Positions 42,894 through 51,549 of a stretch of DNA of 64,000 nt are shown here, piece by piece. The notes under the pieces were generated by a model that saw nothing but the letters and a program-made list of their open reading frames with translations, was not told where the DNA came from and did not search any database. Position 1 is the stretch's first letter. Each line of letters begins with the position of its first letter. Origin of the DNA: an uncultured Lachnospiraceae bacterium (GTDB lineage: Bacteria; Bacillota; Clostridia; Lachnospirales; Lachnospiraceae); NCBI GenBank assembly GCA_910587305.1, contig CAJUKV010000017.1, positions 1 through 64,000 of the forward strand, written 5' to 3'. The position numbers and the translations under genes were made by a program.

Positions 42894-43799
42894 TTATAAA
42901 TATCCTTCCGCTTCTTCCATGGAAAGCCCATATCGCCGCATTATGGCGCTTTTAATCTCTAAATCCCCATGACCAAAATCTCTTAACGTATCTACCGTTC
43001 CCTGTATCCCTTCTTCTATTCCTTCCTGTATCCCTTCTTCTCTCCCTTCTTCTCTCCCTTCCTGTATCCCTTCTTCTTTTCCTTTCCTTTCCCTTAGCAG
43101 CAATTGTGGTTCCATTATTTCCATTAATGCCTGACACATATCATCATCTCCCATCAATTCTTCTATCACCTGTTTATTCGCTCCTATACTGACCTCCAAA
43201 ACGGAATCCGCAAATTCCTTATCCGCCTTTTCCGTCAGACTCTCAACACTTTTCAGTAACCTGGCCATGCTTTGCTTCTTCATTCTTTCCGACAACGCTC
43301 CCAGCCAGATATGCGATTCTTCTTCCAATTCCTTTGTTACAATAATCTGTGTTGGGAACAAAACATTCCCTTCAATATAGTATATTCCCGGGTATGGGCT
43401 CGATACGGGATAACCATGCTCTTTAAAATATCCGAACAGCCCTTCCGGCTTGCCTTCCCGGACAAGCGAAACCGTCACATCCTCCGCCCTGACCTCATCT
43501 ACCCTCTTCCCATAAGATTTATAGAGGCTCGCATAGGCTCCGGCTTTGTAAAAATCATCTATATCCAGACTGTCCTCAGGCGATTTATACTCCATGATAT
43601 TATAACCCCTGAAAAGAAATCCTATTTCATTGGATATCCTCACGGTGCTGTCTTTCCTTATTACTAGCAGATCGATTTCCAACGGTTTCGTGTTCAGGTT
43701 ATATTCCTTTTCAAATTTAAGTCTCTCTCTGTCTTTTGCAAATTCCAGATTCATTGCCGCTACGAATCCCGGATGCCATTGTATTTTTGTTTCTTTCAC
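42894..43799 (-). CDS. Rpn/PD-(D/E)XK-family protein, tandem copy 2
   Basis: 301 residues, the upstream member of the tandem pair. The first 215 or so residues appear identical to copy 1 at protein and DNA level. The C-terminus differs at a few residues (RKGKEEGIQEG, QEGIEEGIQGTV, EEAEGYL). The same D...ExK core suggests an active nuclease. A good promoter (43824-43852) lies just upstream; copy 1 may depend on read-through or its own weaker signals. Confidence 0.8.
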   Translation of the reverse strand: MKETKIQWHPGFVAAMNLEFAKDRERLKFEKEYNLNTKPLEIDLLVIRKDSTVRISNEIGFLFRGYNIMEYKSPEDSLDIDDFYKAGAYASLYKSYGKRVDEVRAEDVTVSLVREGKPEGLFGYFKEHGYPVSSPYPGIYYIEGNVLFPTQIIVTKELEEESHIWLGALSERMKKQSMARLLKSVESLTEKADKEFADSVLEVSIGANKQVIEELMGDDDMCQALMEIMEPQLLLRERKGKEEGIQEGREEGREEGIQEGIEEGIQGTVDTLRDFGHGDLEIKSAIMRRYGLSMEEAEGYL

Positions 43800-43823
43800 G
43801 AAAAACTCCTTTGTTCTAATTAT

Positions 43824-43852
43824 ATTATAACATTCTTTTTACGGCATTACAA
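43824..43852 (-). promoter_or_regulatory. Promoter of the second Rpn-family copy
   Basis: On the minus strand TTGTAA (43847-43852), a 17-base spacer and TATAAT (43824-43829), about 25 bases upstream of the GTG start. Confidence 0.65.
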
Positions 43853-44003
43853 TATTGCCAATTCCTTTCATATGGAGAAAGCCGGATTTGCCCAAAATAT
43901 AAAAGCATCCGATGAACCTGTAGAAAAAATTGTGAGATATACCGTTCTTGCAAAAACAGTATGGAGAATTTGGAAATTTGACCAAATAGAAACTATAAGC
44001 AGA

Positions 44004-44100
44004 GGGGCTGTTGCAAAACTTTCCAGTTGTACAATATATGCCAGACTTCTAGCATATGGCCGTTATATATTGTATGAATCTGCCGTTTTGCGACATCCCC
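44004..44100. repeat. Palindromic repeat family D, copy 3
   Basis: Ends GGGGCTGTTGCAAAAC and GTTTTGCGACATCCCC are inverted repeats; the interior has TACAATATATGCC and TTATATATTGTATGAA. The 430-base gap around it (43800-44225) contains no convincing gene. Confidence 0.65.
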
Positions 44101-44116
44101 TATTTATTATACCCCT

Positions 44117-44175
44117 AACCTAAATAAACCGGAACAGAATTCAGCCATTTTGTGCAAAACTTCGTCGTTAAATGC
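44117..44175 (+). repeat. Dispersed repeat family E, copy
   Basis: AACCTAAATAAACCGGAACA then ATTCAGCCATTTTGTGCAAA and CTTCGTCGTTAAATGC align with 38078-38140. It abuts the family D element and precedes the end of the pilus ATPase gene. Confidence 0.5.
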
Positions 44176-44225
44176 TTCACTTTTCCGCTTCACAATTGAA
44201 TCTAAAAAAGTGTATGCAGTTTTCA

Positions 44226-45902
44226 TCACTCATACGCAATCTTCATAAGCTCTTCCGGCGTGCTTATCCCCTTCTTTACGAGCTTAAGCCCGTTTTCTTT
44301 CAGGGTATGCATTTGCTGGTTTGCTTTTGCATACGCCACAATTTCCTCCATGGATGCATGATCGCTTATCATGTGGCGCAATTTTAAATCCATGGCAATG
44401 ACTTCATGGATGGCGATCCGTCCCCGGTATCCGGTGTTATTGCACTGGCCGCATCCTCTGCCCCTGCGGATTTTCTTTACCTCGCTTCCAAGGAGCTTTT
44501 GTTCCTCCGCCGTGGTGTCCATCTCCTGGCTGCAGTTGGGGCAGACTTTGCGCATCAGACGCTGTGCCACCAGTCCTACAAGGGAGTTGGCAATCAGATA
44601 ATTTTCCACGCCCATATCCTCCAGACGCACAATACTGGAAGCCGCGTCGTTGGTATGCAGGGTACTGAGCACCATATGGCCTGTGATGGCCGCGCGCACG
44701 GAGATTTCCGCAGTCTCGCCGTCACGGGTCTCCCCCACCATTATGATATCCGGATCCTGACGCAAAAGAGCCCTTAGCCCGGCCTCAAAGGTCAGTCCGG
44801 CCACAGGGTTTACCTGGGTCTGGTTGATCCCCGGCACGTTCTTTTCCACAGGGTCTTCTATGGTTGAAATATTTACCATACGGTTTGAAAGGTGTTCCAG
44901 TATCATGTATAAAGTGGTTGACTTTCCGCTTCCGGTTGGTCCGGTAATATAAATGATCCCGTTGGGGCTGCTAAGAAGCGGCAGAAACTTTTGGTAGCTC
45001 TCGTCGTCCATGCCAAACTGCTGCCCGTAGTCTAACTGTGTTGCAGTGCTTAAAAGACGCAGCACCGCCTTTTCCCCGAACACGGTGGGCATCAGGGAAA
45101 CACGGACGTTTACATGTCCGTTTTCCGTCTTTACTCTAAAGTGGCCGTCCTGGGGTATCCTCTTTTCCGCGATGTCCAGATTCGCCATGATTTTAATGCG
45201 GGCGATCAGGGGCTGGTGTACATTTCTTTGCAGGTTCACGTACTCCATGATAACGCCGTCAATTCTCATTCTGACCTTGGTGTCCCTGTCAAAGGGCTCG
45301 ATGTGGATATCGCTGGCGTTGCTCTTGATTGCTCTCTCCACCAGTGAGTTGAGCAGGTGGATAATCGGCGCCTCCTCGTCCACATTTTCAAGTGAGGTCA
45401 AATCGATATCGTCCGGTTCCTCCGTCACAAACCCGGCGTTGGCCTGGGTAGCCGCCTGCTTTGCCCCTACTTCTGCAAAATAATAGGAAATTGCCTGCCG
45501 CAGAGGCTGTTCCTCGCTTAACATAATCTGTAAAAAGCATCCGGTCTGCTGGCGCACTTCCTCAAGCGCAAAGTAGTTTAAGGGGTCGTTTGTGACCAGC
45601 GCCATGGTACGGTTTTTTACGCTTAAGGGGAGAAAAAGATTTTTTTCCGCAAGCTCCTTGTCCACCATGGCCACCGCATCCAAATCAACGCTCTGCTGAG
45701 CCACGTCCACAATTTCAAGCTCCAGTCTGCTGGCAAGGGCTTCTAAGACCTGCTGCTCCGTCACGAACTGCAGCTCTATCAAAATCTGGCCCACACGCCT
45801 GTCCCTGTGCTCTTTTTGGTAAGCCAGCGCCTGAGCCATCTGCTCCGCGTTCACATAGCCGCGCTCTTCCAATATTTCCCCAATTCTTAAATTCGTTCTC
45901 AA
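44226..45902 (-). CDS. pilB: Type IV pilus / type II secretion extension ATPase (PilB/GspE)
   Basis: 558 residues. The best start is the TTG at 45902, with GGGGAGG seven bases upstream; the ATG at 45938 lies in a repeat fragment. An N-terminal MshEN-type domain (LRIGEILEERGYVNAEQMAQ) precedes the ATPase: Walker A GPTGSGKSTTLY, Asp box (STIEDPVE), Walker B (LLRQDPDIIMVGETRD) and His box. CPNC...CGQC near the C-terminus is the zinc site. It powers pilus extension. No PilT-like retraction ATPase is in the window. Last gene of the pilus locus. Confidence 0.94.
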   Translation of the reverse strand: MRTNLRIGEILEERGYVNAEQMAQALAYQKEHRDRRVGQILIELQFVTEQQVLEALASRLELEIVDVAQQSVDLDAVAMVDKELAEKNLFLPLSVKNRTMALVTNDPLNYFALEEVRQQTGCFLQIMLSEEQPLRQAISYYFAEVGAKQAATQANAGFVTEEPDDIDLTSLENVDEEAPIIHLLNSLVERAIKSNASDIHIEPFDRDTKVRMRIDGVIMEYVNLQRNVHQPLIARIKIMANLDIAEKRIPQDGHFRVKTENGHVNVRVSLMPTVFGEKAVLRLLSTATQLDYGQQFGMDDESYQKFLPLLSSPNGIIYITGPTGSGKSTTLYMILEHLSNRMVNISTIEDPVEKNVPGINQTQVNPVAGLTFEAGLRALLRQDPDIIMVGETRDGETAEISVRAAITGHMVLSTLHTNDAASSIVRLEDMGVENYLIANSLVGLVAQRLMRKVCPNCSQEMDTTAEEQKLLGSEVKKIRRGRGCGQCNNTGYRGRIAIHEVIAMDLKLRHMISDHASMEEIVAYAKANQQMHTLKENGLKLVKKGISTPEELMKIAYE

Positions 45903-45934
45903 GCTTTTTACCTCCCCGCTTTCGGCACACTTTG

Positions 45935-45966
45935 CCATTCACGGCCCCAAGGCCGCTCATAGTAAC
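45935..45966. repeat. Fragment of MITE family A
   Basis: TTCACGGCCCCAAGGCCGCTCATAGTAAC matches the right-end hairpin of the 145-bp elements at 12276 and 25186. It fills the gap between the PilO-like and PilB genes. Confidence 0.55.
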
Positions 45967-45969
45967 CGG

Positions 45970-46830
45970 TTAGTTCATATCATACATATAAACAGCCAAA
46001 TCGCAGCTTATGTCCGGCTGCTCCACCATATTCCAGTCCTGGTCAAAATAAAGCTTTTCATCTCTGCGAAGGAAACGCAGCTTTAAAGCCGGATAATTGT
46101 CTTCCAAGTCGTCCAGAAAAGCGAACAGCTTCGTCTCGTCTCCCTGCAGTACCATATGTCCCACGGCAGTCAGGATATAATTTTCCGACACTGCCTGAAT
46201 GCTTTGGGATGCCGCCCCGGCGCTGTCCGATGTTCCCCCCGTATTATCCAGCGCAGCTTCCGCATTTTCCAGGGCTGTCCTTGTATTATCCGGCGCTTCA
46301 CCTGCACTGTCCGCTTCCGTTCCCGCACCATCCGGCGCTTCGCCGACAGTATCCACTCCCATACCTGCGCTGTCTTCGCCTGTGCCCGTACTGCCCGATG
46401 CAGCATTTTCCATTCCCTGATCCGCACCATCCGAATCCGCACTTTCCTGATTTTGCACATACAAATATGGTTCAGGAATAGCCGCCTGTGCCCCGTCTAT
46501 TGACAGGGAAACAGGAAACAGTCCGTGCTTTAAGGCAAGACCCGTAAGAAGCTCATCCACCTCCCGGTTTTCCATGCGCTCGTAATAGGGCTTTGAAACC
46601 TCCTCAAGCTGCCCTAAGCGGTTTTGCACCGACTGTTCCAGCAGAGGGATATTGTCAATGGCCGTCTCTATCTTCGTGATCGATTCATCTAACAATTCGC
46701 CCTGAATCTTATTTTCCTGATACCGGGAAATACCGGGCATCAGCAAAAATCTTACCATGAAAAAGGCAATCAGGGCGCTGCAGGCTATTTTCAATAATAA
46801 TATATCTTTTTCCGTAAGTTCCAGCTTCAT
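45970..46830 (-). CDS. PilO/GspM-like pilus alignment protein
   Basis: 286 residues: short cytoplasmic head, one membrane helix (about 12-32), a coiled coil (about 38-90), then two halves of a ferredoxin-like domain. They are separated by an acidic low-complexity insertion of about 85 residues rich in Asp, Ala, Gly and Glu (such as DSAGEAPDNTRTALENAEAA). The overall plan and the position between the PilM-PilN fusion and PilB support PilO. Its start overlaps the preceding stop by 4 bases. The insertion is unusual for PilO. Confidence 0.7.
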   Translation of the reverse strand: MKLELTEKDILLLKIACSALIAFFMVRFLLMPGISRYQENKIQGELLDESITKIETAIDNIPLLEQSVQNRLGQLEEVSKPYYERMENREVDELLTGLALKHGLFPVSLSIDGAQAAIPEPYLYVQNQESADSDGADQGMENAASGSTGTGEDSAGMGVDTVGEAPDGAGTEADSAGEAPDNTRTALENAEAALDNTGGTSDSAGAASQSIQAVSENYILTAVGHMVLQGDETKLFAFLDDLEDNYPALKLRFLRRDEKLYFDQDWNMVEQPDISCDLAVYMYDMN

Positions 46831-48266
46831 TTCCCCTCCCCTTCCTGCGCGCTTTGTCCTTCCAGCGTGCCGGAAAGAGCGAGCGTATACCAGTCGTTTT
46901 CGTAAGCATACCCCAGATAATCCACCGAATGGAAAAGGCCGCTGTCCTGGAGCTTTAAAATATAGTCGGGCCCGTCTATTACCCCCCGGCTGACCGCTTC
47001 AAAGGTGAGAACCCCCGTGGACGCGTCATAGCTGGTGATCCGGCATTCGATTCCCGCTCCCCCGGCATTTTCAATCCTGTGCAGCACGTCCGCCGTTATT
47101 TCCGGATAAGTGGATAAATTCTCGTCAGTGCGCCGTACCGCCTCAATGCTTCCGTTAATTTCCCCAAGCTCCCTCTCGAGTTCAAGGGCGCGCCTGTACT
47201 GTCCCTGCACCTGCGTAGAACCCAACCATTCCTGCTTTTTCACATTGTCACCGGCAACTTTCAGGTTCATAACCGCCACCGCTATGGTGGGAATAAGACA
47301 CGCAAGCAGCACTGCGGCGGGCATAAGCAAATGCTTCCACAGGCTCACCGCCTTTTGCCCCTTTTCGGCATTCTTCTTATTTTCCCCGTATAAATCGATC
47401 TGCTTTTCCTTTTTGCCGCCATAAATCATTGCGCCAATACAGGTAATCCACTCCCCGGGCCGCTCCCCCGCCGGTATGGAAATCCGGCGATCCACTTCCA
47501 TGTGCTCCGCCTTAAGCCCCATAGCCGCAAGTCCTTCGATGCTCACCTCAAAGTCTTCCTCGGGACAGCCCACATAATAAATGTCCGTAATGGGAATGTC
47601 TCTTTTTTCCGACGCACAGAACTGCAAAATACCGGAAATACTGCGGACAATCTCCGTCCCGAAATCCAGCGTTCCCGGTTCGCTGAAAATACGGCTCCTT
47701 CCGGAGTAAAGATAATGCCCGGTCTGGCACAGCACGCTTGTCATACTTCCCTCGTCAAAGAAAAGATAAATCGCCGTACCCTTCCAATAGCTGTCAAGCC
47801 CCTGGAGAGTGCGCAGATATCCTTCCATGGGAACCGTCATTCCCCTAATGGTAAATCCAGCTTCCCGGCAAATATTCTCAAATCGATCCAGCTGGCCTGC
47901 GTCCGCGCCGCCCGCACAGATCTCCACCCCTTCCTTCTTATCCGCACAGATAATGGAATAGTCGGCCACCTCATTTCTAAAGTTGTCCTCCACTTCCTTT
48001 AAAGCCATATCCGCCAGCTGTTTCCCTTTTCCATAAGGAAGTTTCAGCACTCTGGCGGAACACATATTGACAGGAAGCACCAGCTGCGCCTGTCCCGTTT
48101 TCCATTCCGCGGAAAGGCCCGTAAGCGCCTGCTGCCACCGGTCAAAGGAATCCCCCTGGCCCTGCAGCCTTACCCGCTCCACCTTATCAAGAACAGGATA
48201 CCTACCTTCCCTGCCGGTCGCCGCCAACAGGCAGTCCTCCAAAAACACTATGACTGTCCGACTCAT
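46827..48266 (-). CDS. PilM-PilN fusion protein of the pilus assembly platform
   Basis: 479 residues from ATG 48266 (MSRTVIVFLEDCLLAATGRE; GGAGGAG upstream). Residues 1-300 look like the actin-like PilM fold (VLPVNMCSARVLKLPYGKGK, LFFDEGSMTSVLCQTGHYLY, GCPEEDFEVSIEGL). A membrane helix follows at about 311-333 and then a PilN-like periplasmic-type domain (YRRALELERELGEINGSIEA). In most systems PilM and PilN are separate and bind each other, so a natural fusion fits their contact. GspL of type II secretion has a comparable single-chain plan. Confidence 0.72.
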   Translation of the reverse strand: MSRTVIVFLEDCLLAATGREGRYPVLDKVERVRLQGQGDSFDRWQQALTGLSAEWKTGQAQLVLPVNMCSARVLKLPYGKGKQLADMALKEVEDNFRNEVADYSIICADKKEGVEICAGGADAGQLDRFENICREAGFTIRGMTVPMEGYLRTLQGLDSYWKGTAIYLFFDEGSMTSVLCQTGHYLYSGRSRIFSEPGTLDFGTEIVRSISGILQFCASEKRDIPITDIYYVGCPEEDFEVSIEGLAAMGLKAEHMEVDRRISIPAGERPGEWITCIGAMIYGGKKEKQIDLYGENKKNAEKGQKAVSLWKHLLMPAAVLLACLIPTIAVAVMNLKVAGDNVKKQEWLGSTQVQGQYRRALELERELGEINGSIEAVRRTDENLSTYPEITADVLHRIENAGGAGIECRITSYDASTGVLTFEAVSRGVIDGPDYILKLQDSGLFHSVDYLGYAYENDWYTLALSGTLEGQSAQEGEGK

Positions 48267-48337
48267 CTTCTCCTCCATTTATAGCATTGCTGTTTTCTTG
48301 TTTTCACAAAACACGCCTTTTCCAATTCCTAAAGCTC

Positions 48338-48479
48338 GTAACTATTCAGCCTTCGGCTTCATAGTTACGAAATCCGGCTATTAGAAGTTCGCCTTTGGCG
48401 AAGAGCCGGATTCCCCTGGCGTAATATACGCTTTCTCACGGTCTGCGCAGCAAATGTGCAGACCTGGCTGAATAGTTAC
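48338..48479. mobile_element. MITE-like element, family B (142 bp)
   Basis: Perfect 14-bp terminal inverted repeats GTAACTATTCAGCC and GGCTGAATAGTTAC, flanked by an exact 8-bp target duplication TAAAGCTC (48330-48337 and 48480-48487). Right-end relatives occur near 15404 and 16321. It sits inside the pilus operon between the PilC and PilM-PilN genes. Its ends resemble those of family A, so one transposase may move both. Confidence 0.88.
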
Positions 48480-48535
48480 TAAAGCTCTGTTATTTCCCAC
48501 TTTATTTCCGGTTTTTATCTTATTGCACTTTTCAA

Positions 48536-49732
48536 TTACGCTGCTCCTTCAATGGCCCCGTAGGAGTTATAAATAGGAAGCATTACGGCCACCATAATAA
48601 AGCCCACCAAAAGCGCCATGATACAAATCAGCACCGGCTCTAAAAGGGTCACCAGCTTTTTCGTTGCCTCCTCCGCCTCCTGTTCCATGGTTGCGGCGAT
48701 GGAATCCAGCATCACATCCAGCCGTCCGCTCTCCTCCCCCACCATGATGGTACTGGAAAGCTTGCGCAAAAACCCGTCCACTTCCCGCAGCGCCTGAGAA
48801 AGAGGGACGCCGCTGCGCACCATGGTAATCACCTTTTCAAACTGCCTTTCCACATACAGGTTTCCCACCGTATCCCCGGCCGTCTGCAGAGCCGAAGCAA
48901 TGGGCATACCGCTGGAATAAAGGCTGCTTAACGTCCTTGCAAAACGGGCCGTGTAAATAACCTTGTTCAGCTTGCCGGCCACCGGCATATGCACCTTGAT
49001 ATAGTCAAGGCCATAGCGTATCTTATCAATCTTTGACACAATCCTAATCACAATCCCAAGCACAAATATCACAAGGAGCGCCACATACCACTGGTTCACC
49101 AGAAAGTCTGACGCGCCCATCAGGATTTCCGTCACCACCGGAAGGCTCTCCATCTGGGAAAAAAGCTCCTCGAACTGTGGCAGGATAAAGGTCACAATCA
49201 CAATCACAACCAAAACGCACATCACAAGCAGCACAGCCGGGTATGTCATGGCCGACTGCACCTGCTGTTTCAGACGGCTCTCCCTCTCATAATGCAAAGA
49301 AAGCCTGTCCATCACCGCGTCGATATTTCCGCTTCCCTCCCCGGAGCGGATCATTCCCAGCATCAGCTCCGGAAAGCACTTCTGCTCTTCCATGGCCTCG
49401 GACAGGGAAAAACCCTTTTTCAGTTCCGACAGAATATTCATATACAAGGTCCTGGCGGCAGGCGAAATTCCTTCCTCATCCGCAATAATTTCAAGCGCCC
49501 TGACAATGCTCACGCCGGAGGCAAGCAGGGTGGACAGGGATTTGCAAAGCTCGGAAAGCTGCCTGGCCGACAGCTTCTTATGCTTCTTGGCCTGAGCCCC
49601 ATCCTTCGCCTGAATCAAAAACAACCCCTGCTCCTTTAACTGCTGCTGCAGGGCCGCCTCTCCCGCCGCCTCCATATGGCCGCGGTACACCTTTCCGTCC
49701 ATGCTCTTTGCCACATATCGGAAATCTGCCAT
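48536..49732 (-). CDS. pilC: Pilus inner-membrane platform protein (PilC/GspF)
   Basis: 398 residues with two T2SSF domains: KLSARQLSELCKSLSTLLAS to about 185, then ARFARTLSSLYSSGMPIASA. Three membrane helices (about 168-190, 215-235, 370-392). AAGGAG precedes the ATG. Known role: cytoplasmic-membrane platform that couples the ATPase to pilin insertion. Followed by a MITE and the PilM-PilN gene. Confidence 0.94.
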   Translation of the reverse strand: MADFRYVAKSMDGKVYRGHMEAAGEAALQQQLKEQGLFLIQAKDGAQAKKHKKLSARQLSELCKSLSTLLASGVSIVRALEIIADEEGISPAARTLYMNILSELKKGFSLSEAMEEQKCFPELMLGMIRSGEGSGNIDAVMDRLSLHYERESRLKQQVQSAMTYPAVLLVMCVLVVIVIVTFILPQFEELFSQMESLPVVTEILMGASDFLVNQWYVALLVIFVLGIVIRIVSKIDKIRYGLDYIKVHMPVAGKLNKVIYTARFARTLSSLYSSGMPIASALQTAGDTVGNLYVERQFEKVITMVRSGVPLSQALREVDGFLRKLSSTIMVGEESGRLDVMLDSIAATMEQEAEEATKKLVTLLEPVLICIMALLVGFIMVAVMLPIYNSYGAIEGAA

Positions 49733-49787
49733 GAAAAACTCCTTTCAAAAATCCTTCTTTACAAAAATGACTGTTTACAAAAAATTC

Positions 49788-50570
49788 TTACAAAAACGAC
49801 AGATAGAAGGCCACAAGCTCTTCCCCCCAGAAAAAACCAATTCCAAGCCCCAATGCAAGAAACGGCCCGAAGGCAAAGGAGTCCTTACGGGCAAGCTTTC
49901 CTCTGACAAGCATTAAGATACAATATCCTCCGCCTGCCAAAAGCCCGATAAACATAGCCGCCACGATCCGCCGCCAGCCAAGAAGAAAACCGCTGACCGC
50001 CATCAGCTTGATATCGCCGCCCCCAAAAGCTCCCTCCACCATGAGCGCCAATATCAGCATAGGCAGCGCAATCACCGCCGCGCCAATCAGCCGGTCTGTC
50101 AATCTCTGCTCAGGAAACAGCCACAGCGAGACGATCCCAAGCAGGCCAATCCCTATATGAAAACGATCGTAAATGATCTTTGTATCCCAATCAATAAACG
50201 CCACCATGGTTAAAATCCCCAGGTAGGCAAAGGCCAGAAGCCCTTGCAGGGAAATGATTCCCCACTCTCCATATCCAAAATGAGCTCCGCAGAAGACAAA
50301 GAAAAAGCCCCCTGCCAGCTCTATGATAAAATATCTCCCCGAAATTTTTTCGCCGCAGCCGCGGCATTTTCCCCTCTGCCACAGATAACTGACACAGGGA
50401 ATCAGCTCCTTCGCCGTCAGCACCTTTCCACAGGACGGGCAATGGCTCCGCCCCTTTGACACGCTCTCCCCCGCAGGGAGACGGCAAATCACCACATTGA
50501 AAAAGCTGAACACACAGGCTCCCATGGCGAAACGCAAAAGCCACAGAATGCCTGAAAACACTGCTATCAT
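49788..50570 (-). CDS. pilD: Prepilin peptidase / N-methyltransferase (PilD/GspO)
   Basis: 260 residues. The N-terminal part has two zinc Cys pairs (CPSCGK and CRGCGE); catalytic Asp residues are in FIDWDTKIIYDRF and GAFGGGDIKLM, the GxGD-type signature. About seven or eight membrane helices. It cleaves the leader of the pilins encoded just upstream and methylates the new N-terminus. Normal length for the bifunctional enzyme. Confidence 0.95.
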   Translation of the reverse strand: MIAVFSGILWLLRFAMGACVFSFFNVVICRLPAGESVSKGRSHCPSCGKVLTAKELIPCVSYLWQRGKCRGCGEKISGRYFIIELAGGFFFVFCGAHFGYGEWGIISLQGLLAFAYLGILTMVAFIDWDTKIIYDRFHIGIGLLGIVSLWLFPEQRLTDRLIGAAVIALPMLILALMVEGAFGGGDIKLMAVSGFLLGWRRIVAAMFIGLLAGGGYCILMLVRGKLARKDSFAFGPFLALGLGIGFFWGEELVAFYLSFL

Positions 50571-50653
50571 ATATTACATTCCTCGCGTTCATTTTTTTCC
50601 GCCCTTGCAGGCGGTTTCGGATGCCGTTGTCTTACAGGGGCACACACCCTGAT

Positions 50654-51109
50654 TCAGTATACGGCATTGTACTGGGCCCAGATGTACGTCTGTTGGTAGT
50701 ATACCTCGTAAGTGAGAGGCTCTTTGCAATAGCTTACCATAAAGTCCCCCTCCTGGTAAAGGAACCGCAGCACTTCGTATCCGCTTTCATCTGTCTGCAG
50801 CACCCAGAAGTCTCCCGGCGCCTTGCTGTCCATCAGCACCTTGCGCCAGACCTCCCCCGCGACCCCGCCCTGTGAAGAGCTGTCGCGGAAAGGTCTGCCC
50901 GCGCCGTAGGCTTCCGTGGAAGCCACATCCAGCGCAATGCGCAGGGACTTGGCATTGCCAAGCGCCACCTGCGCGTCCGCACGCCGCATAATCATAAGAG
51001 TCCCTGGGATGGCTGCTGTTAGAACAGCCAGAATGAGGACTACAATGGATAGGTAGCGGATGATACGGTTTGGCTTTGATAATTGGTTTGTTGGCTGATT
51101 GTTGGTCAT
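50654..51109 (-). CDS. Pilin-locus membrane protein of unknown function
   Basis: 151 residues: a short cytoplasmic head, one membrane helix (YLSIVVLILAVLTAAIPGTL, about 24-43) and a small extracytoplasmic domain beginning ADAQVALGNAKSLRIALDVA. The helix and the domain resemble a pilin after processing, but no Gly-Phe-type prepilin cleavage motif or Glu5 is visible. It could be a divergent pseudopilin or an assembly accessory. It lies 14 bases after the major pilin gene in the pilus operon. Confidence 0.6.
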   Translation of the reverse strand: MTNNQPTNQLSKPNRIIRYLSIVVLILAVLTAAIPGTLMIMRRADAQVALGNAKSLRIALDVASTEAYGAGRPFRDSSSQGGVAGEVWRKVLMDSKAPGDFWVLQTDESGYEVLRFLYQEGDFMVSYCKEPLTYEVYYQQTYIWAQYNAVY

Positions 51110-51123
51110 AATTGCACTTCTAC

Positions 51124-51549
51124 TTAATCTGTAATTTCATAAGTTCCTCTCTTCGTAAGATCTGAGGTATTTTTTTTATATGTGCATGTTTTTCCGTCTA
51201 TATACACTACTCCAGTTACCACTTTGTTGTTAGTTATTGTTATAGAGTCAATTTTACTTTTCTCCACTTCTGCCAAGGTTGCAACTGCCTCCTTTGTAGG
51301 AGTCGATGAGTCATCTATTGATGTGATTGTCAAACTTGCATTTTTGCCATATTCTTCATCTAACAAAGTCTGCGCAGCCATTACGACCTGTCTGGTTTCC
51401 GCAATAATCTGCTTATCTCTTGCTTTGTCAATATACCCCGTCAAAGCCGGAATCAGCAACGCCGCCAATATCGCCAGAATCACCAGCACCACAATCAGCT
51501 CCACAAGGGTAAAACCTTTTTTGTTGTTCTTTTTCAGTTTGTTTAACAT
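51124..51549 (-). CDS. Major type IV pilin-like protein
   Basis: 141 residues from ATG 51549 (MLNKLKKNNKKG then cleavage before FTLVELIVVLVILAILAALL). The class III leader of 12 residues, Gly12, Phe13 and Glu17 (Glu5 of the mature protein) match the prepilin consensus, followed by a hydrophobic helix and a small globular domain. AGGAGAG precedes the ATG. The upstream open frame of 58 codons lacks support. Probably the main subunit of the filament. Confidence 0.92.
   Translation of the reverse strand: MLNKLKKNNKKGFTLVELIVVLVILAILAALLIPALTGYIDKARDKQIIAETRQVVMAAQTLLDEEYGKNASLTITSIDDSSTPTKEAVATLAEVEKSKIDSITITNNKVVTGVVYIDGKTCTYKKNTSDLTKRGTYEITD

Noticed and set aside
41900..43100. CRISPR-like array from regular repeats near 41930-42010 and 43010-43090
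   Set aside because: The repeats are short codon repeats (CCTGTATCCCTTCTTCTCT) encoding the EEGIQEG coil, without unique spacers.
43860..44003. Small frame beginning MEKAGFAQNIKASDEPVEKI downstream of nothing
   Set aside because: It runs into a family D repeat without a proper end, has no strong ribosome binding site and no recognised family.
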